Assembly: GCF_017569185.1 (NCBI RefSeq)
Contig: NZ_CP071869.1
Location: 3,214,001 to 3,278,000 of the forward strand
Reading direction: 5' to 3'
Source of the DNA: Polaribacter cellanae
GTDB lineage: Bacteria; Bacteroidota; Bacteroidia; Flavobacteriales; Flavobacteriaceae
DNA length: 64,000 bases
Both the position numbers and the translations under genes were made by a program. Under the pieces are notes generated by a model. The model searched no databases. It was not told the origin of the DNA and saw only the letters and a list, made by a program, of their open reading frames with translations. How positions within the stretch are numbered: the stretch's first letter is position 1; every line of letters starts with the position of its first letter. This document shows, piece by piece, positions 25,481 to 34,060 of this stretch.

Positions 25481-26218
25481 TTAAATCTTTCGAAGAAAAA
25501 TATCTCCACTAATGGTATTTAGTTTTAAAGAAGAAGTTCCTTTATTAATTGTGGCAACAATTTTAGAACCATAACCACTTTTTCTCTTCTTATCAAAATC
25601 GAGATCTAAATCGGAATATACAGCTCCAGTTAAGGTTTTTGCTTCGAATTTTGCATCAGAAACATAAATATCAATATCTCCACTTATTGTTTTTAGTTGC
25701 ATATTTTTAGAGTGTTTTTTAATGGTGATGTTTCCACTAATTAAATCTAAATTTAATTCGCCAATATAGTTTTCTGCTTCTACACTTCCTGAAATGCTTT
25801 TTATTTTTAGTTCCATATTTTTTGGAACGTAAATCACATAATTTACAATGTTAGAATGTTGGTGTTTACAACAATCTTCATCATCTTTAATTTCTTCTCC
25901 TTGTTTGTGCGAATGAGAATAATAGCTTCTGTATTTCTTAAAATAATCGCCATAATCAGAACTTATTTTATAAGTTCCACCAATTTTATAGGTTTTAAAA
26001 TTAAAATAATTGTTGTGTTTATTATCATCGATGTTTACTGTGGCTTCAACAGATATTTCGTTTTTATTCCAGTTTTTAATAATAATGTTGTTTGCAAACT
26101 TTAGGTTTGCGTAAACGTTTTCAATGTTTTTACTATTGATATTTTCTGTCACTTTTTTTTGTGCTGTTAGGTTGTTAAAAGTCAATAACAATCCTATGAA
26201 TAAGAGTAAACTTTTCAT
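25481..26218 (-). CDS. DUF4097-type beta-helix protein (second copy)
   Basis: 245 residues with signal peptide (about 1-19). Repeating short beta strands of DUF4097 adhesin-like type occupy 25-245: MELKIKSISGSVEAENYIG, LNLDLISGNITIKK, LKTISGDIDIYVSD, LKLNTISGDIFLRK. A His-rich insertion (YSHSHKQGEEIKDDEDCCKHQH) at about 100-122 could bind metal. These proteins commonly accompany an ECF sigma and anti-sigma pair. It is the last gene of that operon and is separated from the first DUF4097 gene by a 19-bp inverted repeat. Confidence 0.8.
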   Translation of the reverse strand: MKSLLLFIGLLLTFNNLTAQKKVTENINSKNIENVYANLKFANNIIIKNWNKNEISVEATVNIDDNKHNNYFNFKTYKIGGTYKISSDYGDYFKKYRSYYSHSHKQGEEIKDDEDCCKHQHSNIVNYVIYVPKNMELKIKSISGSVEAENYIGELNLDLISGNITIKKHSKNMQLKTISGDIDIYVSDAKFEAKTLTGAVYSDLDLDFDKKRKSGYGSKIVATINKGTSSLKLNTISGDIFLRKI

Positions 26219-26258
26219 TCTTAGTATTTTAAATTGAATAAATTATTGTTAAGCGGCT

Positions 26259-26333
26259 ATCCTATGTTTGTTAATTATTAATATTTGTTTTAAAAAAAAT
26301 TAATTTAGATTTATTAATTAACAAACATAGGAT
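26259..26333 (-). repeat. 19-bp perfect inverted repeat between two DUF4097 genes
   Basis: ATCCTATGTTTGTTAATTA (26259-26277) is the exact reverse complement of 26315-26333, with a 37-base AT-rich loop. It may lower expression of the downstream gene (partial terminator) or protect transcript ends. Confidence 0.75.
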
Positions 26334-26340
26334 GACATGA

Positions 26341-27135
26341 CTATTTTTTTCTCAGGTAGATATTCCCCATAGAAGATTTAATGTAAATTTTTACTCCACC
26401 ATTATTCAGTTTACTGTTAATGCTTTTGTTACCACTAACATTTGGCAAACCTTTCTTTTTTGGAGTGTCGAAATCGAAATTTGTATACACAGTCCCTTGG
26501 GTTCTTAATTCTAAATCGGCTTTTGTATTTGCAGGAATTGCCACATCAATTTCCGAAACAGAAGAACTAATAGTTATCGGAGAAGTTTGGCTTACTTTAT
26601 CGAAGTCAACATTAATTTCACCAACACTTGTATTTGCTGTAATTGGGCCGGTTACGTTTTTCATTTCTATCTTTCCAGTATTTGTAGCAACTTCTACTTC
26701 ACCAGTAAAACCTTCTAAAGAAACAGAGCCTAAACTCCCAGCATTTACGGAAATATTTATCGATTTTGGTAGCGTTAAATTAATACCACTTCTTTGATAC
26801 ATCGATTTTAAATCGGTAACATATAAAATGGCATCTTCTTTTGTAATAGAGAAACCAAAACCATTTGAATTATCTCTTCCATTTGGATACACAGCTGTTA
26901 AGCCTTTTCTTTTATCTGCTTTTTCTTTTTGATGATTTTCGTGAGCAGAATGATTTTTTCGTACTTTTTTATTGTCTGTAAGTACTAATTCTGATGTGTT
27001 CCCAGCCGTTAAAACAATTTTTGTTCCACTTGCTAAAACTACTTTTTCAATGCCAGACAAGGAGTATTTAAATTCTTTTTTTTGTGCAGATAGAATACTT
27101 GTAATAAATAATAATAGGATTGATATTTTTTTCAT
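26341..27135 (-). CDS. DUF4097-type beta-helix protein (first copy)
   Basis: 264 residues with signal peptide ending near LSAQKK. Repeated strands such as INISVNAGSLGSVSLEGF, VEVATNTGKIEMKNV, ITANTSVGEINVDF and VYTNFDFDTP build a right-handed beta-helix of DUF4097 type. A Lys/His-rich stretch (KNHSAHENHQKEKADKRKG) lies at about 60-79. It is encoded directly behind the HEAT-repeat anti-sigma gene, with a 13-base gap. A role in sensing or response to envelope stress is inferred from the operon. Confidence 0.8.
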   Translation of the reverse strand: MKKISILLLFITSILSAQKKEFKYSLSGIEKVVLASGTKIVLTAGNTSELVLTDNKKVRKNHSAHENHQKEKADKRKGLTAVYPNGRDNSNGFGFSITKEDAILYVTDLKSMYQRSGINLTLPKSINISVNAGSLGSVSLEGFTGEVEVATNTGKIEMKNVTGPITANTSVGEINVDFDKVSQTSPITISSSVSEIDVAIPANTKADLELRTQGTVYTNFDFDTPKKKGLPNVSGNKSINSKLNNGGVKIYIKSSMGNIYLRKK

Positions 27136-27148
27136 GGTTTCTTATTTT

Positions 27149-27910
27149 TTATAATAAATTTGGTAAATTTAATTCGACTTGTTGTTTTACAAATTGAGGA
27201 GTTTCCTCGTTTTTTAACAACTTTTGCATAGATTCAATCGCTCTTTTTTCTTGAATTTTTGCTAAAATTCGAATCAACTCTATTTGTACAGTAGAGTTTT
27301 CATCGGTTTCCAAAGACTTAATTAAAGCATCTCTTACAATAATTTCTGAAGAAAATTTAGACAACGTTTCTGCTGCAGCTAAACGTACATTTGCATTTTT
27401 ATCAAAAAACAATCTATTAATTAAAGCTTCAATAATTTTGGTGTCTTTTTTAGTAAATTCTTCTGCATCTGAGACTCCTAAAATTCTCTTGCTTGCAGAA
27501 CTGTTTTCTAATAATGCCAAAACTTCTTCTTGGTTTTCGTTTTTTATACTTACTATTTGTGGGATGTTAGATTGATGTTTTCCAAAAAGAAATGCGCCAA
27601 TTATAATAACAATACTTGCAGCAATTTTTAAATAAGATTTCCAATCTTGTTGCAGTTTTAATTGAATTACTTTTGGGGTTACAGTTTCTATTTCTTGGGC
27701 TAACATCTTATTAAAATTGCTACGCAAATTAGCAGAAGGAGTTTCCATTTCTTGGCTGTCTAGAACTGCTAAAAAAGATTTTAGTTCTTCTAATTCTTGG
27801 TTACAATTTGTACAAGATTTTAAATGCTTTTTTATTTCGGAATTTGCAACTTCCGTTAAAGATTTGTCTAAAAATCCTGTAAATTTATGTTGAATGTCGT
27901 TACATTTCAT
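27149..27910 (-). CDS. zinc-finger anti-sigma factor with C-terminal HEAT repeats
   Basis: 253 residues. The N-terminal zf-HC2-type anti-sigma module has Cys3 and a KKHLKSCTNC pattern (28-37), and binds the sigma factor in the cytoplasm. A single membrane helix (about 93-110, IAASIVIIIGAFLFG) leads to a periplasmic part with two or three HEAT-like repeats (about 130-253: NANVRLAAAETLSKF, NSTVQIELIRILAKI, ETPQFVKQQVEL). HEAT repeats in this position are less usual than in classical RsiW-like anti-sigmas. The gene follows its sigma factor after 4 bases. Confidence 0.85.
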   Translation of the reverse strand: MKCNDIQHKFTGFLDKSLTEVANSEIKKHLKSCTNCNQELEELKSFLAVLDSQEMETPSANLRSNFNKMLAQEIETVTPKVIQLKLQQDWKSYLKIAASIVIIIGAFLFGKHQSNIPQIVSIKNENQEEVLALLENSSASKRILGVSDAEEFTKKDTKIIEALINRLFFDKNANVRLAAAETLSKFSSEIIVRDALIKSLETDENSTVQIELIRILAKIQEKRAIESMQKLLKNEETPQFVKQQVELNLPNLL

Positions 27911-27914
27911 ACTC

Positions 27915-28445
27915 TTATATTTGAAAATAGATTTCTTTTAATTTCTTAATGGCTCTGTGCGTTTTTACCTTTACTGCATTTTCGCTACTACCAATAATTT
28001 GTGCAATCTGGTCGTATTTTATTTCCTGAAAACGATGCATTACAATTAATTCTCTTTCGGAACTTTTAAGCTTTTGCAAAGCTTTTTGTAAATGGTCTAA
28101 TTCATCTTCTCTGTTTTCGGAAACTGTTGTTTCGTCTGATTTTAATAGATCGTCGCCAATTTCATTCGCTCTTTGTTTTTTCGTTTTTTGATAATGGGTT
28201 GAAAAAATGTTTCTTGCAATTGTGTAAACCCAAGCTGCAAAATTTCCATTTTTATAAGATGCTTTGTATTTAATTATTTTTAAAAAAACATCTTGCGTTA
28301 AATCTTCACTCACCATTTTATTATGTGTCATTTTATTGAAAAAATTATAGATACGTACATGATATCTATTAAACAGAATGGTTAACAAATCTAGTTTACC
28401 ATCTGCAATTTGTAACATTATTTCCTCGTCAGTTAAATGCTTCAA
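27915..28445 (-). CDS. ECF-type RNA polymerase sigma factor
   Basis: 176 residues. Sigma-70 region 2 (about 22-88, YHVRIYNFFNKMTHNKMVSEDLTQDVFLKI..., AAWVYTIARNIF) and region 4 (about 118-170, LKSSERELIVMHRFQEIKYDQIAQIIGSSENAVKVKTHRAIKKLK) are complete; regions 1 and 3 are absent, as in ECF sigmas. It heads the operon with anti-sigma and DUF4097 genes. Upstream on the minus strand a GTAACC-like stretch lies about 35-45 bases before the start; autoregulation is likely but not shown. Confidence 0.93.
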   Translation of the reverse strand: MKHLTDEEIMLQIADGKLDLLTILFNRYHVRIYNFFNKMTHNKMVSEDLTQDVFLKIIKYKASYKNGNFAAWVYTIARNIFSTHYQKTKKQRANEIGDDLLKSDETTVSENREDELDHLQKALQKLKSSERELIVMHRFQEIKYDQIAQIIGSSENAVKVKTHRAIKKLKEIYFQI

Positions 28446-28528
28446 GGTGTTTGTTTTGGTTGGTTTCTATTATTAAAACCTTCAATTTACAAAAAGGTTA
28501 CATTTTTAGTTAAAAAATATAAAAACAA

Positions 28529-28556
28529 AAAATCCTGAGCGTTAACTCAGGATTTT
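28529..28556 (-). terminator. rho-independent terminator after mscL
   Basis: AAAATCCTGAG (28529-28539) pairs with CTCAGGATTTT (28546-28556), 6-base loop, followed by a T-run on the minus strand. It ends the mscL transcript 22 bases past the stop. Confidence 0.85.
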
Positions 28557-28577
28557 AGATGTATTTAAAAGGAAGAA

Positions 28578-28991
28578 TTACTTTTGTTTTGCTAACAAAT
28601 CTCTAATTTGTTCTAGCAATTCTTCTTGGCTTGGTCCTTTTGGAGCTTCTGGTGCTGGTTTTTCTTTCTTTTTAGTTGCATTAATACCTTTTACAAGCAT
28701 AAACATTACAAAAGCAACAATAATAAAGTCGATTACATTTGTTAAGAAATCTCCATACAAAACAGCAACTTCTCCAACAACTTTGCCAGTTTCATCTACA
28801 ACACCTTCTTTAGCGATGTATTTTAAATCTTTAAAATCGGCATTAAATATTAAACCAATTAGCGGAGAAACAATTCCTCCAGTAAAAGATGTTACAACTT
28901 GTTTAAAAGCTGCACCCATAACAAAACCTACTGCAATATCTACAAGGTTTCCTTTCATTGCAAAGTCTTTAAACTCCTTAAGCTTTCCCAT
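28578..28991 (-). CDS. mscL: large-conductance mechanosensitive channel
   Basis: 137 residues, usual size. It opens a nonselective pore in the inner membrane at high tension to release solutes after osmotic downshock. TM1 (about 16-42: DIAVGFVMGAAFKQVVTSF, with the pore gate) and TM2 (about 82-104, FIIVAFVMFMLVKGI) are in place; the C-terminal helix EELLEQIRDLLAKQ forms the cytoplasmic bundle. It stands alone with its own terminator. Confidence 0.96.
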   Translation of the reverse strand: MGKLKEFKDFAMKGNLVDIAVGFVMGAAFKQVVTSFTGGIVSPLIGLIFNADFKDLKYIAKEGVVDETGKVVGEVAVLYGDFLTNVIDFIIVAFVMFMLVKGINATKKKEKPAPEAPKGPSQEELLEQIRDLLAKQK

Positions 28992-29042
28992 TTTATTGTG
29001 TTTTTTAATTAGTTAATTAAGTTGCTAAAATACTAAAAATAA

Positions 29043-30149
29043 TCATTTCTTTAACACTTTTTTAACACGTTGTGAAATCGCAGTGAGCGTTTCGTATACA
29101 ATTGTCTCAGAAACATTTGCAATATGTTGTATCGTATTTTGATGATTAAAAACAATAACTTCATCGCCTTCTTTACAATCAATTTTTGTAACATTTACCA
29201 TAATCATGTCCATACAAACATTCCCAATAATGGGTGCTTTTTGGTTATTTATAAAAACATAGCCTTTTTTATTTCCTAATTTTCTTGACAAGCCATCTGC
29301 ATGGCCCACAGGAATTGTAGCAGTTTTTGTAGGTCTTTTTGCAACAAAAGATCTATTATATCCAACAGTTTCTCCTGGTTTTATAAGGTGAATTTGAGAA
29401 ATAATCGATTTTAAATTGTGTGTATTTTTTAATTGTACAGTTTCTTTTTCGTCGTTTCCAAAACCATACAAACCAATTCCAATTCGAACCATATCGAATT
29501 GTGCTTGTGGGAAATTTATAATACCAGAAGTGTTTAAAATATGCAACATTGGTTCGTAACCCAAATGTTTGTAAAATTCTTTAGCTATGTATGCGAAATT
29601 ATTAATTTGGTTAATGGTAAAATCTTGTTCTTCTAAGTCTTCGCTTGCCGCCAAATGAGAAAATAACGATTGTACTTTTACGTGATTCGTTTCTTTTAAT
29701 TCTGAAATTATTTTAGGGATATCTGTATGCCAAAAACCCAATCTATTTAATCCTGTGTTGAACTTTATATGAATTGGATAATTCATCAAAGGAGCTTCGT
29801 CTGCTAATTTTAAAAAAGCATCAAAAATGCTAAAATTATACAAATTCGGTTCCAATCGATAATCTACAATATTTTGTAAATTAATGGTTTGTGGATGTAA
29901 AACTAAAATAGGAGTTTTAATACCTGTTTCACGCAAAGCAATACCTTCATTAGCATAAGCAACCGCAAAATAATCTACTTTATCTTCTAAAAAATGGGCA
30001 ACTTGCACAGCATCACTTCCATAACCAAACGCTTTTACAACTGCTAAAATTTTGGTTTCTGGGTTTAATTTTCCTTTAAAATAGTTTAGGTTGTGCTCTA
30101 AAGCATTTCCATCAATTTCTAAAACGGTTACGTGATTATTTAGATTCAT
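29043..30149 (-). CDS. alr: alanine racemase
   Basis: 368 residues, the normal size for PLP-dependent Alr, which makes D-Ala for peptidoglycan. AVVKAFGYGSDA carries the PLP lysine (about 38); FNTGLNRLGF, DMVRIGIGLYGF and VCMDMIMVN are the other active-site blocks, including the Tyr near the substrate. It is not fused to MurF, unlike in many Bacteroidetes. It lies 43 bases downstream of tdk on the same strand. Confidence 0.96.
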   Translation of the reverse strand: MNLNNHVTVLEIDGNALEHNLNYFKGKLNPETKILAVVKAFGYGSDAVQVAHFLEDKVDYFAVAYANEGIALRETGIKTPILVLHPQTINLQNIVDYRLEPNLYNFSIFDAFLKLADEAPLMNYPIHIKFNTGLNRLGFWHTDIPKIISELKETNHVKVQSLFSHLAASEDLEEQDFTINQINNFAYIAKEFYKHLGYEPMLHILNTSGIINFPQAQFDMVRIGIGLYGFGNDEKETVQLKNTHNLKSIISQIHLIKPGETVGYNRSFVAKRPTKTATIPVGHADGLSRKLGNKKGYVFINNQKAPIIGNVCMDMIMVNVTKIDCKEGDEVIVFNHQNTIQHIANVSETIVYETLTAISQRVKKVLKK

Positions 30150-30192
30150 GCTGAACTTGTTTCAGTATCTGTTTATTTAGATTCAGTATCTG

Positions 30193-30861
30193 TTAATTTG
30201 AATTTATTTCAGTATCTTCTAAATTATTATCAGCATTTTTTTTAGAAGCTTCAACATTTTCTATAGAAACAGATGTTGCTTTTCGTTTTTGCAAGGCTTT
30301 ATAATATGCAGCTCTACTTAAAGGCTCATATTCTTGCATTTCGCCCAGCATAACAATTTTATCACTTTTTGTTTTTCTAAAACTATAATGTGCTAAATTT
30401 CCTGTATGCGTACAAACTGCGTGTACTTTGGTAACATATTCTGCAGTTGCCATTAAAGCTGGCATTGGTCCAAAAGGATTTCCTTTAAAATCCATATCTA
30501 AACCAGCCACAATTACACGAACACCTCTATTTGCCAAATCGTTACAAACAGCCACAATTTCATCATCAAAAAACTGTGCTTCATCAATACCAACAACATC
30601 TACATCGTTTGCCAAAAGACGAATGTTAGAAGAAACAGGCACAGGAGTAGAACGAATTCGATTGTCGTTATGCGAAACAACTTCCTCTTCGTCATAACGA
30701 GTATCTACAGCAGGTTTAAAAATTTCTACACGCTGTTTTGCAAACTGAGCACGCTTTAAACGTCTTATTAATTCTTCTGTTTTACCAGAAAACATAGAAC
30801 CACAAATTACTTCTATCCAACCAAATTGTTCTGTATGATTTACTGTATTTTCAAGAAACAT
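30193..30861 (-). CDS. tdk: thymidine kinase
   Basis: 222 residues, type II TK. P-loop [11 protein letters not shown] (about 21-31), DEAQFF (about 93-98), and the late [12 protein letters not shown] region resemble the lid. Class II TKs salvage thymidine to dTMP. The Cys zinc ligands usual in this family are partly present (AVCTHTG). The C-terminal 20 residues are polar and variable. It is divergent from the 311-residue gene at 30963. Confidence 0.94.
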   Translation of the reverse strand: MFLENTVNHTEQFGWIEVICGSMFSGKTEELIRRLKRAQFAKQRVEIFKPAVDTRYDEEEVVSHNDNRIRSTPVPVSSNIRLLANDVDVVGIDEAQFFDDEIVAVCNDLANRGVRVIVAGLDMDFKGNPFGPMPALMATAEYVTKVHAVCTHTGNLAHYSFRKTKSDKIVMLGEMQEYEPLSRAAYYKALQKRKATSVSIENVEASKKNADNNLEDTEINSN

Positions 30862-30962
30862 TTTGTAATTTTAGGCGTTATATTTTTGTAAATTTACGTT
30901 ACTTTGAGTTTCAACAAATTTAGGAATATTTACGAGTAAAAAATAAATTCAACTTACAACTT

Positions 30963-31898
30963 ATGCACAAAAAATTAGAAGCCGATTTAATAAGTTTAGC
31001 ACACAGCATTTTACAGATGAAAAATAAAGACAATGTGTTTTTATTAAAGCAAAAATCGAAAGAAATTTACGAAAAATTAGCTGTTTTAGCATTTGTCGAA
31101 GAATATGTAAACTCCACAGTTAACGTAAAGGAAACAAAAGAAGAATTACTTTTTACAGTTGAAAAAGCATTCGAAAAGAAAGCGAATTTTATTGCTGAAG
31201 AAAATAATATTGAAGTAAAAACTGAAGAACCATCAATTATCCATAAATTAGATGATGATTATTTAGAACTTGAAAATGAAAAATTAAAGGCAGAAATTGG
31301 AGATGGATTTAATGAAGAGGACGAAAAAGGTATTGATAAAATTGAAAAACTTCAAGAGTCTTTAGAGACCAAAAAAGAAGAACCTATTGAGCAGCCTTTT
31401 GATGAGTTGGAAGAAATATTAGCATCTGAACCCGTAAATGTTGAAGAAAAAATAGAAGAAGTTGAAGAAGAAGCACCATTAACCTTAGAAGATGTAAAAA
31501 AAATCCATGAAGAAAATAGTGCTTCTCCAACCAGTTTTAAAGACGATCCAAAAGATGTTGGCGAGCGTTTTTCTAAAACATTAGAAGAAGAATTGCAAGA
31601 TACCATTCCTGTAGATGTAATGGCGAATTTGTTTGAGCCAGCAAAACCAAAATCTTTAAACGATAAATTATCTGGCAACATTCAAATTGGGTTAAATGAT
31701 AGAATTGCTTTTGTGAAGAATTTATTTGAAGGTAGCCAAGAAGATTTTAATAGAGTAGTTTCTCAATTGAACACAACCAAGACAGAAAAAGAGGCTAAAA
31801 ACTTTATTAATAAAATGGTAAAACCAGATTATAATTGGACGAAACACGAAGAATTAGAAGCGCGTTTTATGGAAATAATAGAACGAAAATTCGCATAA
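30963..31898 (+). CDS. acidic protein of unknown function, Bacteroidota-type
   Basis: 311 residues. The N-terminal ~75 residues are helical; the middle (about 75-225) is rich in Glu/Asp and probably disordered; the C-terminal block (about 235-311: GLNDRIAFVKNLFEGSQEDFNRVVSQLNT..., PDYNWTKHEELEARFM) is conserved-looking. Similar architecture is common in flavobacterial genes next to tdk or alr. Function is unknown; a scaffolding role would fit but is a guess. Upstream TATTTTTG at 30881-30888 fits a Bacteroidota -7 box. Confidence 0.75.
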   Translation: MHKKLEADLISLAHSILQMKNKDNVFLLKQKSKEIYEKLAVLAFVEEYVNSTVNVKETKEELLFTVEKAFEKKANFIAEENNIEVKTEEPSIIHKLDDDYLELENEKLKAEIGDGFNEEDEKGIDKIEKLQESLETKKEEPIEQPFDELEEILASEPVNVEEKIEEVEEEAPLTLEDVKKIHEENSASPTSFKDDPKDVGERFSKTLEEELQDTIPVDVMANLFEPAKPKSLNDKLSGNIQIGLNDRIAFVKNLFEGSQEDFNRVVSQLNTTKTEKEAKNFINKMVKPDYNWTKHEELEARFMEIIERKFA

Positions 31899-31970
31899 TT
31901 TTGTGTAAATGTTGAATTGCTTAAAAGTGTAATTGTAAGTTTGTTAAAGCTAAAAAAAATATGTACACTT

Positions 31971-31999
31971 GTCATTTCGACTTTATGGAGAAATCTTTT
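31971..31999 (+). repeat. GTCATTTCGACT...GAGAAATCT dispersed repeat fragment
   Basis: The sequence GTCATTTCGACT followed by TGGAGAAATCTTTT is a dispersed flavobacterial intergenic motif (recalled, not searched). It lies in frame upstream of the glycosyltransferase start and explains why the frame stays open there. Confidence 0.5.
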
Positions 32000-32034
32000 A
32001 CACAATTAAACCTTTAAACAATTACACAAAAATT

Positions 32035-33018
32035 TTGAAGCCCGTTTTAATTCATACCCATTTTCACAAAAGAAGAACTGGTGTTACCAGAAGCATCGAA
32101 AATGTTTTTCCTTTTTTTTCTGATGAATATGAGGCTTATATTTATGGAAATACTGCAAAAGGGAAAAAGATTTCTTTTACGGAATTAAAGAAAATACTTT
32201 TTTCAAAAAGAGAAGTGGTAGTGCATTGTCATAGAAATAATGAGATAATCCGGATGCTTATTTTTAGAGCTTTGGGCGCAAAATTTAAGCTGATTGCCAC
32301 TCGACATGCAGAATCTAAACCTTCGAATCTTACTTTAAAATTATTAAAAAGTGCAGATAAAGTTGTTACGCTTATAAAATCGATGAGCGATAATTTAGGC
32401 ATTAAAAATACCATTGTTGGTCATGGAGTAAATGTAGCCGAATTTATTCCGAAGGAAAATGTTTCGCTAAAAAATATCCCGCAAGAAAATATTATTTTAT
32501 GTGCAGGAAGAGTTAGAAAAGCAAAAGGACAAGTTGTTTTATTAGAAGCTTCCAAAATTTTAAAAGGCCACGAAAATTGGGCTTTGTTAATTGTTGGGAA
32601 AGTTGATAAACCAGATTTTTTGAAGGAATTAAAAGCAATTGCAGAAAAACATTCCATAGAAAAGCAAGTTTATTTCATAGATGAAACTGCGGATATTGTT
32701 TCTTATTACCAAGCCTCAAAAATTGTGGTTGTACCGAGTTTTTCTGAAGGTTTTTCTTTAGTTACAGCAGAAGCCATGTCTTGTGGTTGTTCTGTAATTG
32801 CAACTAAAAATGTGGGTGTGCATTCTCAATTAATTCAAGATAAAAAAGACGGTTATTTATTTGAAGCAGGAAATATAGCTGAATTAGAAACTATTTTGCT
32901 CCAAAAAATAAAAGGCGAATTGCCATTATTTGGAACTGAAGCAAGAGAAACAATTCTTAAAAGTTGGAGTGCAAAAAAAGAAGCCGAAAATTTAATACGC
33001 GTTTATAAATCAAATTAA
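32035..33018 (+). CDS. glycosyltransferase family 4
   Basis: 327 residues from a TTG at 32035 (reading LKPVLIHTHFHKRRTG). The frame is open to an earlier TTG at 31969 but those 22 codons fall in a dispersed repeat, so the later start is preferred. GT-B fold: N-terminal acceptor domain, then a C-terminal nucleotide-sugar domain with ILCAGRVRKAKGQ, VVVPSFSEGFSLVTAEAMSCGCSVIATK, the EGFxLxxxEA signature of GT4. It probably adds a sugar to a cell-surface glycan. No glycan cluster surrounds it, so the acceptor is unknown. Confidence 0.9.
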   Translation: MKPVLIHTHFHKRRTGVTRSIENVFPFFSDEYEAYIYGNTAKGKKISFTELKKILFSKREVVVHCHRNNEIIRMLIFRALGAKFKLIATRHAESKPSNLTLKLLKSADKVVTLIKSMSDNLGIKNTIVGHGVNVAEFIPKENVSLKNIPQENIILCAGRVRKAKGQVVLLEASKILKGHENWALLIVGKVDKPDFLKELKAIAEKHSIEKQVYFIDETADIVSYYQASKIVVVPSFSEGFSLVTAEAMSCGCSVIATKNVGVHSQLIQDKKDGYLFEAGNIAELETILLQKIKGELPLFGTEARETILKSWSAKKEAENLIRVYKSN

Positions 33019-33042
33019 TTAATAACTCAAAATTTTTAAAAA

Positions 33043-33516
33043 ATGAAAAAAGTATTTTTAACAATCCTACTTTCAGTAATTGCATTTTCATCAATAAATG
33101 CTCAAAAAATTGAAATGAAAAAAGTATTTGGTGGTTACAAATTTTCTCAAAATGATAAAGAATTATCATTAAACCAAATGCAAGAAGTTATGAAAAATAA
33201 TCAAGAAGCTTTCGATTTAGTGAAATCTGCAAAATCGAACCAAACTTGGGGTATGATTTTAAGTGGAATTGGTGGAGGATTAATAGGTTATCCAATAGGT
33301 ACAGCTATTGGAGGAGGTAATCCTAAATGGGTTTTAGCTGGAGTTGGGGCAGCTTTTATTGTTGCTACAATACCTATTATAAAAGGGTTTAATAGAAAAA
33401 CTAAAAAAGCAGTAGAATTGTACAATGCAAATCAGTCAACTGTAAGTTCTAATTTTCGTCCACAATTTAATTTAAATATAAAAGGAATGTCTATGGGAAT
33501 TTCTATGACGTTTTAA
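33043..33516 (+). CDS. exported glycine-rich protein, unknown
   Basis: 157 residues: signal peptide (about 1-20), a short acidic/polar part, two glycine-rich hydrophobic stretches (about 70-88, 92-113: GMILSGIGGGLIGYPIGTAIGG and VLAGVGAAFIVATI) that could be paired membrane helices, then a polar tail. This pattern occurs in many small flavobacterial proteins of unknown role. The gene follows the glycosyltransferase on the same strand after 24 bases. Confidence 0.65.
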   Translation: MKKVFLTILLSVIAFSSINAQKIEMKKVFGGYKFSQNDKELSLNQMQEVMKNNQEAFDLVKSAKSNQTWGMILSGIGGGLIGYPIGTAIGGGNPKWVLAGVGAAFIVATIPIIKGFNRKTKKAVELYNANQSTVSSNFRPQFNLNIKGMSMGISMTF

Positions 33517-33659
33517 AAAAAAAGAGGCTGTCTTAAAAGTAAATTTACCTGTCGTTTTGAGCGAATTCTAAAAACCCAAAATATTGAAAACTCAATAGAT
33601 AAGATTTCTCTATTACAGTCGAAAGAAATTCTAATACTTTTAAGATAGCCTCTTTTTTT
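33517..33659. mobile_element. MITE-like element with 24-bp terminal inverted repeats
   Basis: Left end 33517-33540 and right end 33636-33659 are reverse complements over 24 bp with a single mismatch (core GAGGCTGTCTTAAAAGT against its complement). The 95-base interior holds fragments like GTTTTGAGCGAATTC and CAGTCGAAAG, related to the TCGACTGCGCTCGA repeat family. There is no coding content and no clear target duplication. It would also act as a strong terminator between convergent genes. Confidence 0.65.
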
Positions 33660-33670
33660 ATTCGCAAATA

Positions 33671-34018
33671 CTACCCAATCTTCTCTTTCAATTCCTCCAC
33701 AACTTTCTTACTATTTCCAATAAAAATTTCGTTATCTACCATAAAAACAGGTCTTTTTAAGAACGTATATTCGTCTAAAATGTATTTTTTATAATCTTCT
33801 TCAGTTAAAGATTTGCTCTTTAATTCCATAGATTTATACAATCTTGCACGTTTGTTAAATAAGGCTTCATAGCTATTAGAAAGTGCATACATTTCTGCCA
33901 ATTGTTGTTCATTTACAGGATTCGATTTTATTTCTTGTTGCTCAAAACCAGCTGTATTTACTTCTTTTAAAATTCTTTTACAGGTATCACATGTTTGCAA
34001 AAAATAGACTTTCTTCAT
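33671..34018 (-). CDS. ArsC/Spx-type thioredoxin-fold protein
   Basis: 115 residues. CDTC motif at 10-13 in KVYFLQTCDTCKRIL is the redox site of the ArsC/Spx family. The later LKRPVFMVDNEIFIGNS keeps the cis-Pro (RPV). True arsenate reductases have a Cys-x5-Arg pattern; here CxxC suggests a thiol oxidoreductase or Spx-like regulator. Cytoplasmic. Divergent from the DinB gene, 42 bases apart. Confidence 0.88.
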   Translation of the reverse strand: MKKVYFLQTCDTCKRILKEVNTAGFEQQEIKSNPVNEQQLAEMYALSNSYEALFNKRARLYKSMELKSKSLTEEDYKKYILDEYTFLKRPVFMVDNEIFIGNSKKVVEELKEKIG

Positions 34019-34060
34019 TATTTATATCATTATATTTACAGTCCAAAATTAACAATAAAA

